Assembly (NCBI RefSeq): GCF_028714775.1
Contig: NZ_JAQTLS010000012.1
Span: forward strand, 62,001-126,000
Direction of reading: 5' to 3'
Source of the DNA: Thiothrix sp.
GTDB taxonomy: Bacteria; Pseudomonadota; Gammaproteobacteria; Thiotrichales; Thiotrichaceae
DNA: 64,000 nt
Position numbers and translations under genes: made by a program
Part shown: piece after piece, positions 1 through 8,629 of the stretch
How positions within the stretch are numbered: the stretch's first letter is position 1
How the letters are laid out: every line of letters starts with the position of its first letter
The notes under the pieces: generated by a model
Seen by the model: only the letters and a program-made list of their open reading frames with translations
Databases searched by the model: none
Told to the model about the DNA's origin: nothing

Positions 1-748
1 AGCCATTAGCATCGTAATCGATGCTGCCACTACCACAACTTGAAAGTTCTTTAAATGGACGTGCAACCCGGAAAATGTCAACGAACGGGACAGCCTGTGC
101 AATTGAGTTCTGTTCCGCCTGTGGTGCTTCCGTATTCATTCCCAGTGACGGCTTGAACGTTGCTGGAGGGGAAATGCCCTCCTTCGCCAGTTGTACCGCT
201 AGCGCATCAGCAAATTGGTCACTGGTAAATGCCACTGTTGGCGCAGAGGCAGCACTGGAAAAATTAACACCATTATTCGGATTATGATCCACATCCCAAC
301 CAATCAGAAAACGTTCGATATTTTCTGTGGTGGTGTTACGGCATTTCACAAAGTCAGGATTGCCGCTGCACAGAGGTGTCGCAAGCTCCTGTGCTGTGAT
401 TTTAGTTGCAGCCGGAACGGAGAATACTCGCCCGCCAATGCTGAAACTGATGCTATCTCCAGCCACATAGCTAAAACTGCCATTAGCATCGGTTATGCCG
501 CTAGTTTGGGCGGCAATCGTGGCTGTCATCGCCGATTGCGCAGAGCTAGCTCCCGCCGCAGAAGTCAATGTATAGGCAATCCCTCCTGCCGCAATGTCAG
601 TACCATTACTGGACAGAAGAAACTTGCCACTTAAAGTCGTTGGTGTTGGAGGTGGTGTCGTATCTCCACCGCCTCCACCGCCCCCACCACCGCCGCAGCC
701 AGTAAGGGCAACGATACCTGCAACAGCGATACCATGCCGCAAATACAT
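1..748 (-). CDS. Putative outer-membrane lipoprotein, C-terminus beyond window
   Basis: An open frame runs on the minus strand from an ATG at 748 to the left edge, so about 249 residues are visible and the C-terminus is missing. The N-terminus is a lipoprotein signal: a short basic start, a hydrophobic core and the lipobox LTGC. Right after the lipidated Cys comes a run of nine glycines and then a Thr/Pro-rich spacer, a flexible tether common in lipoproteins. The rest is polar, rich in Ala, Ser and Thr, with a few cysteines near residues 125-140. I do not recognise a domain, so no function is given. No clear ribosome binding site precedes the ATG, but the lipobox position fixes the start well. 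It is divergent from another lipoprotein at 1109. Confidence 0.72.
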   Translation of the reverse strand, partial: MYLRHGIAVAGIVALTGCGGGGGGGGGGDTTPPPTPTTLSGKFLLSSNGTDIAAGGIAYTLTSAAGASSAQSAMTATIAAQTSGITDANGSFSYVAGDSISFSIGGRVFSVPAATKITAQELATPLCSGNPDFVKCRNTTTENIERFLIGWDVDHNPNNGVNFSSAASAPTVAFTSDQFADALAVQLAKEGISPPATFKPSLGMNTEAPQAEQNSIAQAVPFVDIFRVARPFKELSSCGSGSIDYDANG

Positions 749-1108
749 ATGCTTCAGAGTAAAACCGTGTTGTTTGGATACTGCACGGCAATGACGGCTA
801 CGTTGCCAAATAAGGTGAATTGCAGTCAGGAGTGGATAAGTTTCCAGAACGTGAAGCGCGTGGTCGGAACAACTGGCTTCCCCATTGTGCGTATGGCAGG
901 CACACTGATAACCTTTGTGTGGTGAAATGTAGGTTTGATAAAACACAAATAGTTTTTGTAACAAAAAACGTATCCCGCTGCTTGGTAGATGCAGGAGAAA
1001 ACTGATAAGTTCCAAACCAATCAAGAACTTCCTTGTTTGAGGATACGTCCGCATTGTGCACTCCATAAATGTCTGTTTTCTACTCGTCCTATTGGACAAG
1101 GAGTATTC
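749..1108. other. 360-base gap between divergent lipoprotein genes
   Basis: I see no convincing gene here; the short open frames lack ribosome binding sites and overlap each other on both strands. The gap must carry the promoters of both flanking lipoprotein genes. One visible element is a near-perfect palindrome at 953-967, reading TTTTTGTAACAAAAA, which could be an operator or chance in AT-rich sequence. Confidence 0.5.
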
Positions 1109-1531
1109 ATGAAAATTCCTATTATCCCTATTTTTTTTGCTGTAATTCTGACTGCATGTAATACAGTCAAACCAGATGCAAAGTCAATAGGTTCTGTTAG
1201 CCCGCCCGCTGATGTTGATGTGGTGCGCATGGTGATAAACCAGCAGCAAAACATCCGTGCTACCGTTTATGTCGTTGCTGATGTAGCAATGGTTCAGGTG
1301 GATAAGAAAGAACCACAACGTCTGACAGGTATAAACCCCATGCTGTACCCTGATTTTCGTCAGATTTTTTTTCGGATACAAGACAAAAATCGGGATGGGT
1401 TTAAAGAGATTGCTGTTCTGGCAGGAACAAGTTTTGCCGCTGCTGACTTATGCTATGACGTATTTCATTACAATTCTGTAACCGGAAAATTTACCCGCAG
1501 GTTAGAAGATTTTTACTGCACTCACGGCTGA
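1109..1531 (+). CDS. Small lipoprotein, possibly XAC2610/FG-GAP-like
   Basis: 140 residues. The chosen ATG lies 5 bases after AAGGAG; the longer upstream frame from 989 has no ribosome binding site and would bury the signal peptide. The N-terminus has a hydrophobic core and the lipobox LTAC, so the mature protein is probably a lipoprotein. Around residues 90-100 there is DKNRDG, a calcium-loop-like D-x-N-x-D-G motif, followed by a segment ending CYDVFHYNSVTGKF. That pattern resembles XAC2610-type and FG-GAP-like periplasmic proteins, but the match is from memory and weak. It converges on recG with only 3 bases between the stops. Confidence 0.7.
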   Translation: MKIPIIPIFFAVILTACNTVKPDAKSIGSVSPPADVDVVRMVINQQQNIRATVYVVADVAMVQVDKKEPQRLTGINPMLYPDFRQIFFRIQDKNRDGFKEIAVLAGTSFAAADLCYDVFHYNSVTGKFTRRLEDFYCTHG

Positions 1532-1534
1532 TGA

Positions 1535-3664
1535 TTAACTCTGAAAAAACCGCGTCGCCGTATCCTCACCCACCCGCTGTAACCACCGCTGGGTGAGCAT
1601 CGCCACCCGCTCAGGATACTGCGCCACAATTTCCCGCGCTGCTACCTGCACTGTCGGTAATAAATGCTGATCACGCAACAAACTGGCGATTTTCAAGCGT
1701 ACATCCCCGGTTTGGCGAGTACCCAACACTTCACCGGGGCCACGTAATTCCAGATCAATATCCGCGATTCTGAAACCGTCAGTCGTGGTGCGCATTGCGT
1801 CCAGCCGCTTGCGGGCAGTCTTGCCCAAGGGTGCTTGGTAAAGCAGCACGCAACTGCTGGCAACGCTGCCGCGCCCGACCCGTCCGCGTAATTGATGTAA
1901 TTGTGCCAAGCCCATGCGCTCGGCATTTTCGATGACCATCAGTGAGGCATTCGGCACATCCACTCCGACTTCAATCACGGTGGTCGCCACCAGCAATTGC
2001 AATTCGCCGCACTTGAATTGGCGCATGATGCTTTCTTTTTCATTGGCGTGTAAGCGTCCGTGTACCAGCCCGACTGCGACGTGGGGCAAGCGTTCGCGTA
2101 AGGTTTCAGCGGTTTTTTCTGCTGCTTCGCATTGCAGGGCTTCAGATTCTTCAATCAAAGTACACACCCAGTAAACTTGCCGCCCTTCATGGCAAGCGGC
2201 GGAAATGCGTTCAATGACTTCATCGCGGCGCTCATTGCTCAGCGCAACGGTAGTAATTGGCGTGCGTCCCGGCGGCAATTCGTCGATCACCGAATAGTCA
2301 AGGTCGCCGTAAGCCGTCATTGCTAGCGTGCGTGGAATCGGTGTTGCTGTCATCACTAATTGGTGTGGATAATGGTCGCCTTGCTTGCCTTTTTCGCGCA
2401 GGGCAAAACGTTGGTGGACGCCGAAGCGGTGCTGTTCGTCAATGATGATCAGCCCCAGTTGCAGGAATTCCACCGTATTTTGGAATAGCGCATGAGTGCC
2501 GACGGCAATATGTCCGATGCCTAGTAGCAGGTTTTCGACTTTGCGGCGGCGCTGGCGCGGGGTTTGTGTGCCGGAAATGAACACGGTTTCAACCCCGATG
2601 GGTTCCAGCCAACGTTGCAGGTTTTGGTAGTGCTGTTCCGCCAGCAATTCGGTGGGAGCCATCAACGCCACCTGAAAACCGTTAGCAATGGCGTGCAAGG
2701 CCGCAGCTACTGCCACCAGTGTTTTGCCTGAGCCGACATCGCCTTGCACCAGCCGGTTCATGGGTGTCGTTTGTTGCAAGTCGTGGGTAATTTCATGGAT
2801 CACGCGGGCTTGGGCATTGGTTGGTGCAAAGGGCAGAGCACGCAGTAATTTCTCCCAGAAATGGTTGGTTTCTAACATTGCAGGAGCCAATACTTGTTTT
2901 AATTCATGCCGTGCCTGCTGCACACCCAGTTGATGAGCCAGTAGTTCCTCAAAAACGAGGCGGCGGGCAACTCCCTCCCCTGATAAGAGGAGGGTTGGGG
3001 AGGGGTTTCCCTCTGGTGTATGCACCTTCCGCAAACACTCCCCCAAAGGTAAAAAACGCTGTTGCCGCACCACATTTTCCGGCAATAAATCCACTAATTC
3101 ATCGACATGCAGCAAGGCCGTTTCAATCAGCCGCCGCAAGGTGCGCTGCTGCAAACCATCGGTGGTGGGGTAGGTCGGGGTAAGGGTATTTTCCAGCGGC
3201 ACGGGGTCGTTACCCGCCAGCAAGCGGTATTCTGGGTGCGCCATTTCCAGCTTGAAACCCGCTTGCCGCACTTCGCCGAAACAGCGGATGCGCACCCCTT
3301 TGGCAAAGCTGTATTTCTGTGCAGTGGTGAAGTGGAAAAAGCGCAAGGTCAGAATGCCGCTGCCATCGTTGATATGGCACAACAGCATGGTACGCCCACG
3401 GTTGACGACTTCGGTGGATTCGATTTCGCCTTCGACCAACACTTCCTGTTCAGCCCGCAAACTGGCGATGGGGTAAATGCGGGTGCGGTCTTGATAGCGC
3501 ATCGGCAGGTGGAACAACAAGTCCAAGACATGCACGATACCGAGTTTTGCTAACTTTTCGGCAAGCACTTCCCCCACCCCGCGTAAGGCGGTGACAGGTT
3601 GGTGTAACACGCTGTTCTCAAACACGCACAATCCCATATTTTCTGATATAATCCTGCACTTCAT
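1535..3664 (-). CDS. recG: ATP-dependent DNA helicase RecG
   Basis: 709 residues from the most upstream ATG; an ATG nine codons later (3637) gives 700 and has a GCAGGA-type site about 12 bases upstream, so either is possible. RecG reverses stalled replication forks and migrates branched DNA. The order is the family's: N-terminal wedge/OB region (roughly 15-200), helicase domain with Walker A GDVGSGKT near residue 307, the DEQH box in IIDEQHRFGV, MTATPIPRTLAM, and QLRGRVGRG in the second helicase half. Residues about 218-232 (PSPTLLLSGEG) are encoded by a GC-rich palindrome that looks like an in-frame repeat insertion between the wedge and helicase domains. It is divergent from gyrA, 23 bases apart, and the gyrA promoter overlaps its first codons. 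Confidence 0.96.
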   Translation of the reverse strand: MKCRIISENMGLCVFENSVLHQPVTALRGVGEVLAEKLAKLGIVHVLDLLFHLPMRYQDRTRIYPIASLRAEQEVLVEGEIESTEVVNRGRTMLLCHINDGSGILTLRFFHFTTAQKYSFAKGVRIRCFGEVRQAGFKLEMAHPEYRLLAGNDPVPLENTLTPTYPTTDGLQQRTLRRLIETALLHVDELVDLLPENVVRQQRFLPLGECLRKVHTPEGNPSPTLLLSGEGVARRLVFEELLAHQLGVQQARHELKQVLAPAMLETNHFWEKLLRALPFAPTNAQARVIHEITHDLQQTTPMNRLVQGDVGSGKTLVAVAAALHAIANGFQVALMAPTELLAEQHYQNLQRWLEPIGVETVFISGTQTPRQRRRKVENLLLGIGHIAVGTHALFQNTVEFLQLGLIIIDEQHRFGVHQRFALREKGKQGDHYPHQLVMTATPIPRTLAMTAYGDLDYSVIDELPPGRTPITTVALSNERRDEVIERISAACHEGRQVYWVCTLIEESEALQCEAAEKTAETLRERLPHVAVGLVHGRLHANEKESIMRQFKCGELQLLVATTVIEVGVDVPNASLMVIENAERMGLAQLHQLRGRVGRGSVASSCVLLYQAPLGKTARKRLDAMRTTTDGFRIADIDLELRGPGEVLGTRQTGDVRLKIASLLRDQHLLPTVQVAAREIVAQYPERVAMLTQRWLQRVGEDTATRFFQS
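2971..3007. repeat. GC-rich palindrome inside recG
   Basis: Perfect 8-base arms CCCTCCCC (2973-2980) and GGGGAGGG (2997-3004) enclose a smaller inverted repeat. The sequence type (pyrimidine block, short loop, GGGTTGGGGAGGGG) is that of small dispersed bacterial repeats usually found between genes. Here it is translated, adding about 12-15 residues to RecG between its wedge and helicase domains without breaking the frame. Confidence 0.6.
3644..3652 (+). promoter_or_regulatory. Extended -10 promoter of gyrA
   Basis: TGATATAAT gives a perfect TATAAT (3647-3652) with the TGn extension at 3644-3646. No good -35 is present 17 bases upstream, which an extended -10 does not need. Transcription would begin near 3659, leaving a leader of about 30 bases before the gyrA ATG at 3688. 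The element overlaps the 5' end of recG. Confidence 0.6.
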
Positions 3665-3687
3665 GATTTAGGTGATCGAACAATAAT

Positions 3688-6261
3688 ATGGCCACATTTG
3701 CCAAGGAAATTATCCCGGTTAACCTCGAAGACGAGATGCGCCAATCCTATCTCGACTATGCGATGAGTGTCATTGTCGGGCGTGCCTTACCAGACGTGCG
3801 TGACGGGCTGAAGCCAGTACACCGCCGCGTATTATTCGCTATGAGCGAACTGGGTAACGACTGGAATAAACCGTATAAGAAATCCGCCCGTATCGTCGGT
3901 GACGTGATCGGTAAATACCACCCACACGGCGATACCGCTGTTTATGACACGGCAGTGCGTATGGCACAACCGTTTTCATTGCGCTACATGCTGATTGATG
4001 GGCAAGGTAACTTCGGTTCGGTGGATGGCGACTCGCCCGCTGCGATGCGTTACACCGAAATCCGCATGTCGAAAATCGCCCACGAATTGCAGGCTGACAT
4101 CGACAAAGAAACCGTCGATTTTGTGCCCAACTATGATGGCAATGAGAAAGAGCCAGCGGTTTTCCCGACACGCCTTCCCAATCTGCTGATCAACGGTTCT
4201 GCCGGTATCGCGGTGGGCATGGCGACCAATATTCCGCCGCATAATTTGACCGAAACGGTGAATGCTTGCTTGGCGCTACTTGCCGACCCGGACATGGACA
4301 TCAGCGACCTGATGGAATACCTGCCCGGCCCTGATTTCCCGACCGCTGGTATCATCAACGGTGCGCGGGGTATCCGCGAAGCTTACCGCACTGGCAAAGG
4401 CCGCATCTACGTCCGCGCCCGTGCTGAAGTCGAGGTGGATGAACGCACCAGCCGCGAAACCATTATCGTCACTGAGTTGCCGTATCAGGTCAATAAAGCC
4501 CGTTTGTTGGAAAAAATCGCTGAATTGGTGAAGGAGAAAAAGCTCGAAGGCATCTCCGAACTGCGCGATGAGTCCGACAAGGACGGGATGCGCATGGTGA
4601 TCGAACTCAAGCGTGGTGAATCCGGTGATGTGATCCTAAACAACCTCTACAAACAAACGCAAATGCAGAGTGTGTTCGGTATCAATATGGTTGCCCTGTT
4701 GGACGGTCAGCCGCGCTTGCTGAACCTGAAAGACGTGCTGGAAGCTTTCTTGCGCCACCGCCGCGAAATTGTTACCCGCCGCACCATTTTTGAAGTGCGC
4801 AAGGCGCGTGAGCGGGCGCACATTTTGGAAGGTTTGGCGATTGCGCTTTCCAACATCGACGACATTATTACCCTGATCAAAGCGGCTCCTAGCCCTGCCG
4901 ATGCTAAAGTCGGTTTGCTGGCTCGTGCTTGGGATTCCGGCATTGTCAGTGACATGCTGGCGCGTGCAGGAGCGGACACTTGCCGCCCAGATGATCTGGC
5001 GGAACAGTACGGTTTGCATCCAGATGGTTACTGGCTGTCTGAAGTTCAAGCCCAAGCTATTTTGGACTTACGTTTGCACCGCCTGACCGGGCTGGAAAAA
5101 GATAAAATCATTGGCGAATACCGTGAATTGCTCGACAAGATCGCCGATTTGCTGGAAATCCTCGCCAATCCTGACCGCTTGCTGCAAGTGATCCGCGATG
5201 AATTGCTGTTGATCCGTGATACTTACGGTGACAAACGCCGTACTGAAATCAATGTGATTGGCGAAGACCTGAGCATGGAAGACCTGATTGCCGATGAGGA
5301 AGTCATGGTCACGCTGTCGCACGCGGGTTATGCCAAAGCGCAAACGCTCGACACTTACCGTGCGCAAAAACGCGGTGGACGCGGTAAGGCAGCGACTTCC
5401 ATGAAGGAAGAGGATTTCATTGAAAAACTCTTCATTGCCAGTATGCATGACACCCTGTTGTGCTTCTCCAGCCGTGGGCGCATGTATTGGCTGAAAGTTT
5501 ACCAATTGCCAATGGCGGGGCGTTCTTCCCGTGGCAAGCCGATGGTTAACTTATTGCCGTTGGAAGAGGGCGAACGCATCAATGCAGTATTGCCGATCCG
5601 CGAATACGCCGAAGACAAATACATCTTCATGGCGACTTCCGAAGGTACGGTCAAGAAAACCCCATTGACTGATTTCTCGCGTCCACGCACCGCCGGTATC
5701 ATTGCCGTTGACCTGCGTGACGGCGACAAGTTGGTGGATGTGGCGCTGACTGACGGTAATAACGACGTGATGATGTTCAGCACTTCCGGCAAGGCGATCC
5801 GTTTCCACGAATCCGACGTGCGGGCGATGGGGCGTACAGCTACCGGCGTGCGTGGCATCCGCTTGGAAGAAGGGCAGGAAGTCAATGCGCTGATTATCGT
5901 CGGCGAAGGTGAATTGCTGGTTGCCACCGAAAATGGTTACGGCAAACGTACCCGTGTGGATGAGTTCTCCGTGCAAGGGCGCGGCGGGCAGGGCGTGATT
6001 GCCATCCAAACATCGGAACGTAACGGTAATGCGGTCGGTGCAGTGCAAGTCCGTGAGGAATGTCAAATCATGCTGATCACCGATGGTGGTACGCTAGTGC
6101 GCACCCCGGTAGCAGACGTTTCCATCGTAGGCCGTAACACCCAAGGCGTGACCCTGATCCGCCTCAACGAGGGTGAAAAGCTGGTGCAAATTGCCCCGAT
6201 ACTGACCGATAACGCCGAAGAATTGACTGAAGAATCAACCGAAGAAACTTCTGAAGAATAG
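3688..6261 (+). CDS. gyrA: DNA gyrase subunit A
   Basis: 857 residues. Catalyses ATP-dependent negative supercoiling with GyrB. The catalytic tyrosine is Tyr122 in [10 protein letters not shown]. The C-terminal domain carries the gyrase-specific GyrA box, here QKRGGRGK near residue 555, which separates it from ParC. In the quinolone region residue 83 is Thr and residue 87 Asp (E. coli has Ser83/Asp87); Thr83 is the natural residue in several gammaproteobacteria, so it is not by itself a resistance change. The protein ends in an acidic Glu/Thr tail. It heads gyrA-serC-serA-pheA, an order common in gammaproteobacteria. The ribosome binding site is weak. Confidence 0.98.
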   Translation: MATFAKEIIPVNLEDEMRQSYLDYAMSVIVGRALPDVRDGLKPVHRRVLFAMSELGNDWNKPYKKSARIVGDVIGKYHPHGDTAVYDTAVRMAQPFSLRYMLIDGQGNFGSVDGDSPAAMRYTEIRMSKIAHELQADIDKETVDFVPNYDGNEKEPAVFPTRLPNLLINGSAGIAVGMATNIPPHNLTETVNACLALLADPDMDISDLMEYLPGPDFPTAGIINGARGIREAYRTGKGRIYVRARAEVEVDERTSRETIIVTELPYQVNKARLLEKIAELVKEKKLEGISELRDESDKDGMRMVIELKRGESGDVILNNLYKQTQMQSVFGINMVALLDGQPRLLNLKDVLEAFLRHRREIVTRRTIFEVRKARERAHILEGLAIALSNIDDIITLIKAAPSPADAKVGLLARAWDSGIVSDMLARAGADTCRPDDLAEQYGLHPDGYWLSEVQAQAILDLRLHRLTGLEKDKIIGEYRELLDKIADLLEILANPDRLLQVIRDELLLIRDTYGDKRRTEINVIGEDLSMEDLIADEEVMVTLSHAGYAKAQTLDTYRAQKRGGRGKAATSMKEEDFIEKLFIASMHDTLLCFSSRGRMYWLKVYQLPMAGRSSRGKPMVNLLPLEEGERINAVLPIREYAEDKYIFMATSEGTVKKTPLTDFSRPRTAGIIAVDLRDGDKLVDVALTDGNNDVMMFSTSGKAIRFHESDVRAMGRTATGVRGIRLEEGQEVNALIIVGEGELLVATENGYGKRTRVDEFSVQGRGGQGVIAIQTSERNGNAVGAVQVREECQIMLITDGGTLVRTPVADVSIVGRNTQGVTLIRLNEGEKLVQIAPILTDNAEELTEESTEETSEE

Positions 6262-6275
6262 GAGCTAAAAACACA

Positions 6276-7361
6276 ATGACGAGAGTATTCAATTTCAGCG
6301 CAGGCCCAGCCATGCTGCCACAGTCCGTCCTCGAACAAGCACAAGCCGAAATGCTGGACTGGAATGGCAGCGGCATGTCGGTCATGGAAATGAGCCACCG
6401 TGGCAAGGAATACATGTCCATCGCAGCCCAAGCGGAAGCTGACTTGCGTGAAATCATGGGTATCCCGTCGAACTACAAGGTGCTGTTCCTGCAAGGTGGC
6501 GCGAGCAGCCAGTTTGCGATGATTCCGCAAAACCTGCTGCGTGGTAAAACCACGGCGGATTACGTCGATACTGGCGACTGGTCTGCCAAAGCGATCAAAG
6601 AAGCTAAGCGTTACTGTTCCGTCAGCGTGGTTGCTTCCACCAAAGAAGGCAATTACACCAGCGTTCCGGCATTTGACACATGGAAATGCAATGCGGATGC
6701 GGCTTACCTGCACTACACCCCGAACGAAACCATCCGTGGCGTCGAATTTGCGTGGGTTCCTGAAACAGGTGACGTGCCGTTAGTGGCGGATATGTCGTCT
6801 ACGATCCTTTCCCGTCCGCTGGATGTGAGCAAATACGGCCTGATCTACGCAGGCGCACAGAAAAACATCGGCCCGGCTGGCTTGACCATCGTGATCGTGC
6901 GTGAAGACCTGATCGGTGAAACCGTTGCGGGCACACCGACCATGTTCGATTACAAAATCCACGCCGACAACGAATCCATGTACAACACCCCGCCAACCTA
7001 TGCGTGGTACTTGTCTGGTCTGGTATTCCAGTGGATTAAGGCGCAAGGTGGCTTGGCAGGCATGGCAGTCCTCAACGAGCGTAAAGCACAGAAACTGTAC
7101 GCCGCGATTGAAAATTCTGGCGGTTTCTACAACAGCCCAGTTGATGCGGATTGCCGTTCGTGGATGAATGTCCCGTTCACGCTGGCAAATGCCGACCTCG
7201 ACAAACCGTTCCTTGCTGAAGCAGGCAAAGTAGGCTTGACTACCTTGAAAGGCCACCGTTCCGTCGGTGGGATGCGTGCGAGCATCTACAACGCTATGCC
7301 GGAAGCAGGCGTGGATGCGCTGGTCAGCTTTATGCAAGACTTCGCGCAAAAGAACGGGTAA
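6276..7361 (+). CDS. serC: Phosphoserine aminotransferase
   Basis: 361 residues, the usual family length. Converts 3-phosphohydroxypyruvate and glutamate to phosphoserine in serine synthesis, and also serves pyridoxine synthesis. The N-terminus FNFSAGPAMLP is the family signature, and GAQKNIGPAG contains the PLP-binding lysine (about residue 197). AGGAGC lies just before the ATG, 14 bases after the gyrA stop, so it is probably cotranscribed with gyrA and followed by serA, the preceding enzyme of the pathway. Confidence 0.98.
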   Translation: MTRVFNFSAGPAMLPQSVLEQAQAEMLDWNGSGMSVMEMSHRGKEYMSIAAQAEADLREIMGIPSNYKVLFLQGGASSQFAMIPQNLLRGKTTADYVDTGDWSAKAIKEAKRYCSVSVVASTKEGNYTSVPAFDTWKCNADAAYLHYTPNETIRGVEFAWVPETGDVPLVADMSSTILSRPLDVSKYGLIYAGAQKNIGPAGLTIVIVREDLIGETVAGTPTMFDYKIHADNESMYNTPPTYAWYLSGLVFQWIKAQGGLAGMAVLNERKAQKLYAAIENSGGFYNSPVDADCRSWMNVPFTLANADLDKPFLAEAGKVGLTTLKGHRSVGGMRASIYNAMPEAGVDALVSFMQDFAQKNG

Positions 7362-7384
7362 AAAATATTTCTTGAAATTAGGAT

Positions 7385-7442
7385 GTCGGGCTATAAAGCC
7401 CGGCCTACAAGTACATGCCTGTAGGTCGGGCTTTAGTCTGAC
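7385..7442. repeat. REP-like imperfect palindrome between serC and serA
   Basis: The left arm (7385-7409) starts GTCGGGCTATAAAGCCCG and the right arm (about 7419-7442) is its near complement, containing TGTAGGTCGGGCTTTAG; they pair almost throughout around a 9-10 base loop. The left arm also holds its own hairpin (CGGGCT/AAGCCCG). This GGTCGGGCTTTAG type of sequence is typical of dispersed REP/BIME-like repeats in gammaproteobacteria. It lies inside the serC-serA transcript and could modulate mRNA stability or termination. Confidence 0.7.
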
Positions 7443-7465
7443 GATTACCACAGGATGTTATCATT

Positions 7466-8629
7466 ATGTATAAAATACAAACTCTAAACGCCATTTCCCA
7501 AAAAGGCTTAAGCCGTCTCCCGGCTGACCGTTACGCCGTTTCCAACGATGCCGCCGATGCTGATGCCATCTTGGTGCGTTCTTTCAAACTGCATGACTAC
7601 CCGTTTTCCGACAACTTGCTGGCAGTAGCCCGTGCGGGTTCCGGCACGAACAACGTTCCCGTAAAAGCCCTGTCTGACCGTGGCATTGTCGTCTTCAATT
7701 CACCGGGTGCGAATTCCAACGCAGTAAAAGAGTTGGTGCTTGCCGGGATGCTGATAGGTTGCCGTAATATTGGCCCGGCAATAGATTTCGTGCGCGGGCT
7801 TGAAGGCACTGATGCAGAAATGGCGGTCGCGGTTGAATCAGGCAAGAAAAAGTTCGCTGGTTTTGAATTGCCGGGACGTACCCTCGGCGTCGTTGGCTTG
7901 GGAGCTATCGGTGTCAAAATCGCCAATGCTGCCCGTGGTCTTGGGATGAATGTTATCGGTTATGACCCAACCATTACCATCGAACGCGCTTGGCAACTGG
8001 ATTCTGATGTCGAAGCAGCGCCCAATATCGACGCTTTGCTGGCACAATCGGATTTCATCACGTTCCATGTGCCGCTGATTGATAGCACCCGTAACCTGAT
8101 CAATGCTGACAGCCTGCAAAAGCTCAAAGACGGCGTAGTCCTGCTTAACTTTGCCCGCAATGGCATCTTGGACGACAGTGCAGTATTGGCAGGGCTGGAA
8201 AGCGGTAAGGTTTACGCCTACGTGTGCGATTTCCCCAGCAATGAACTGCGTACCAACCCACGGGTAGTTACGTTGCCGCATTTGGGGGCATCCACCCGCG
8301 AAGCCGAGGAAAACTGTGCCATTATGGTCGCGGATCAGGTGCGTGATTACCTCGAAAACGGTAATATCTGCAATTCCGTCAACCTGCCGAACGTGAAATT
8401 GCGGCGTACCGGGCTTGCCCGTATTGCGCTGGTGAACCAGAACCACCCAGATATGCTGGGCAAAATTTCACACGTATTGGGGCAGGCTAGCGTGAATATC
8501 GCCCACATGATGAACGATTCCAAAGGCAATATGGCCTATACGTTGATGGATGTGGATTCTCCTGTGACTAACGCTACGCTGGCTGATCTGGCAGCTATTC
8601 CGGGCGTCCTGAAGGTACGACTGCTTTGA
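7466..8629 (+). CDS. serA: D-3-phosphoglycerate dehydrogenase, short form with ACT domain
   Basis: 387 residues. Oxidises 3-phosphoglycerate with NAD+, the first step of serine synthesis. The NAD-binding glycine motif is GVVGLGAIGVKIANAARGLG (about residues 138-157). The C-terminal 70 residues (from about 315, NQNHPDMLGKISHVLG) form an ACT regulatory domain, so serine feedback is plausible. It lacks the large intervening domain of long-type SerA. CAGGATG stands before the ATG. Its TGA overlaps the putative TTG start of pheA. Confidence 0.96.
   Translation: MYKIQTLNAISQKGLSRLPADRYAVSNDAADADAILVRSFKLHDYPFSDNLLAVARAGSGTNNVPVKALSDRGIVVFNSPGANSNAVKELVLAGMLIGCRNIGPAIDFVRGLEGTDAEMAVAVESGKKKFAGFELPGRTLGVVGLGAIGVKIANAARGLGMNVIGYDPTITIERAWQLDSDVEAAPNIDALLAQSDFITFHVPLIDSTRNLINADSLQKLKDGVVLLNFARNGILDDSAVLAGLESGKVYAYVCDFPSNELRTNPRVVTLPHLGASTREAEENCAIMVADQVRDYLENGNICNSVNLPNVKLRRTGLARIALVNQNHPDMLGKISHVLGQASVNIAHMMNDSKGNMAYTLMDVDSPVTNATLADLAAIPGVLKVRLL

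Noticed and set aside
953..967. TTTTTGTAACAAAAA palindrome as a regulator site
   Set aside because: AT-rich palindromes are common by chance; no second copy was noticed in the window. Kept only as a remark in the gap entry.
989..1108. Longer start for the lipoprotein at 1109
   Set aside because: It would place the lipobox signal 40 residues inside the protein and lacks a ribosome binding site, whereas AAGGAG precedes 1109.
3937..3951. GyrA Thr83 as an acquired quinolone resistance change
   Set aside because: Thr at this position is wild type in several gammaproteobacteria; Asp87 is intact.
4636..5055. Antisense open frame inside gyrA
   Set aside because: Shadow of gyrA; no ribosome binding site and no recognisable domain. 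Many similar frames occur opposite the GC-rich genes.
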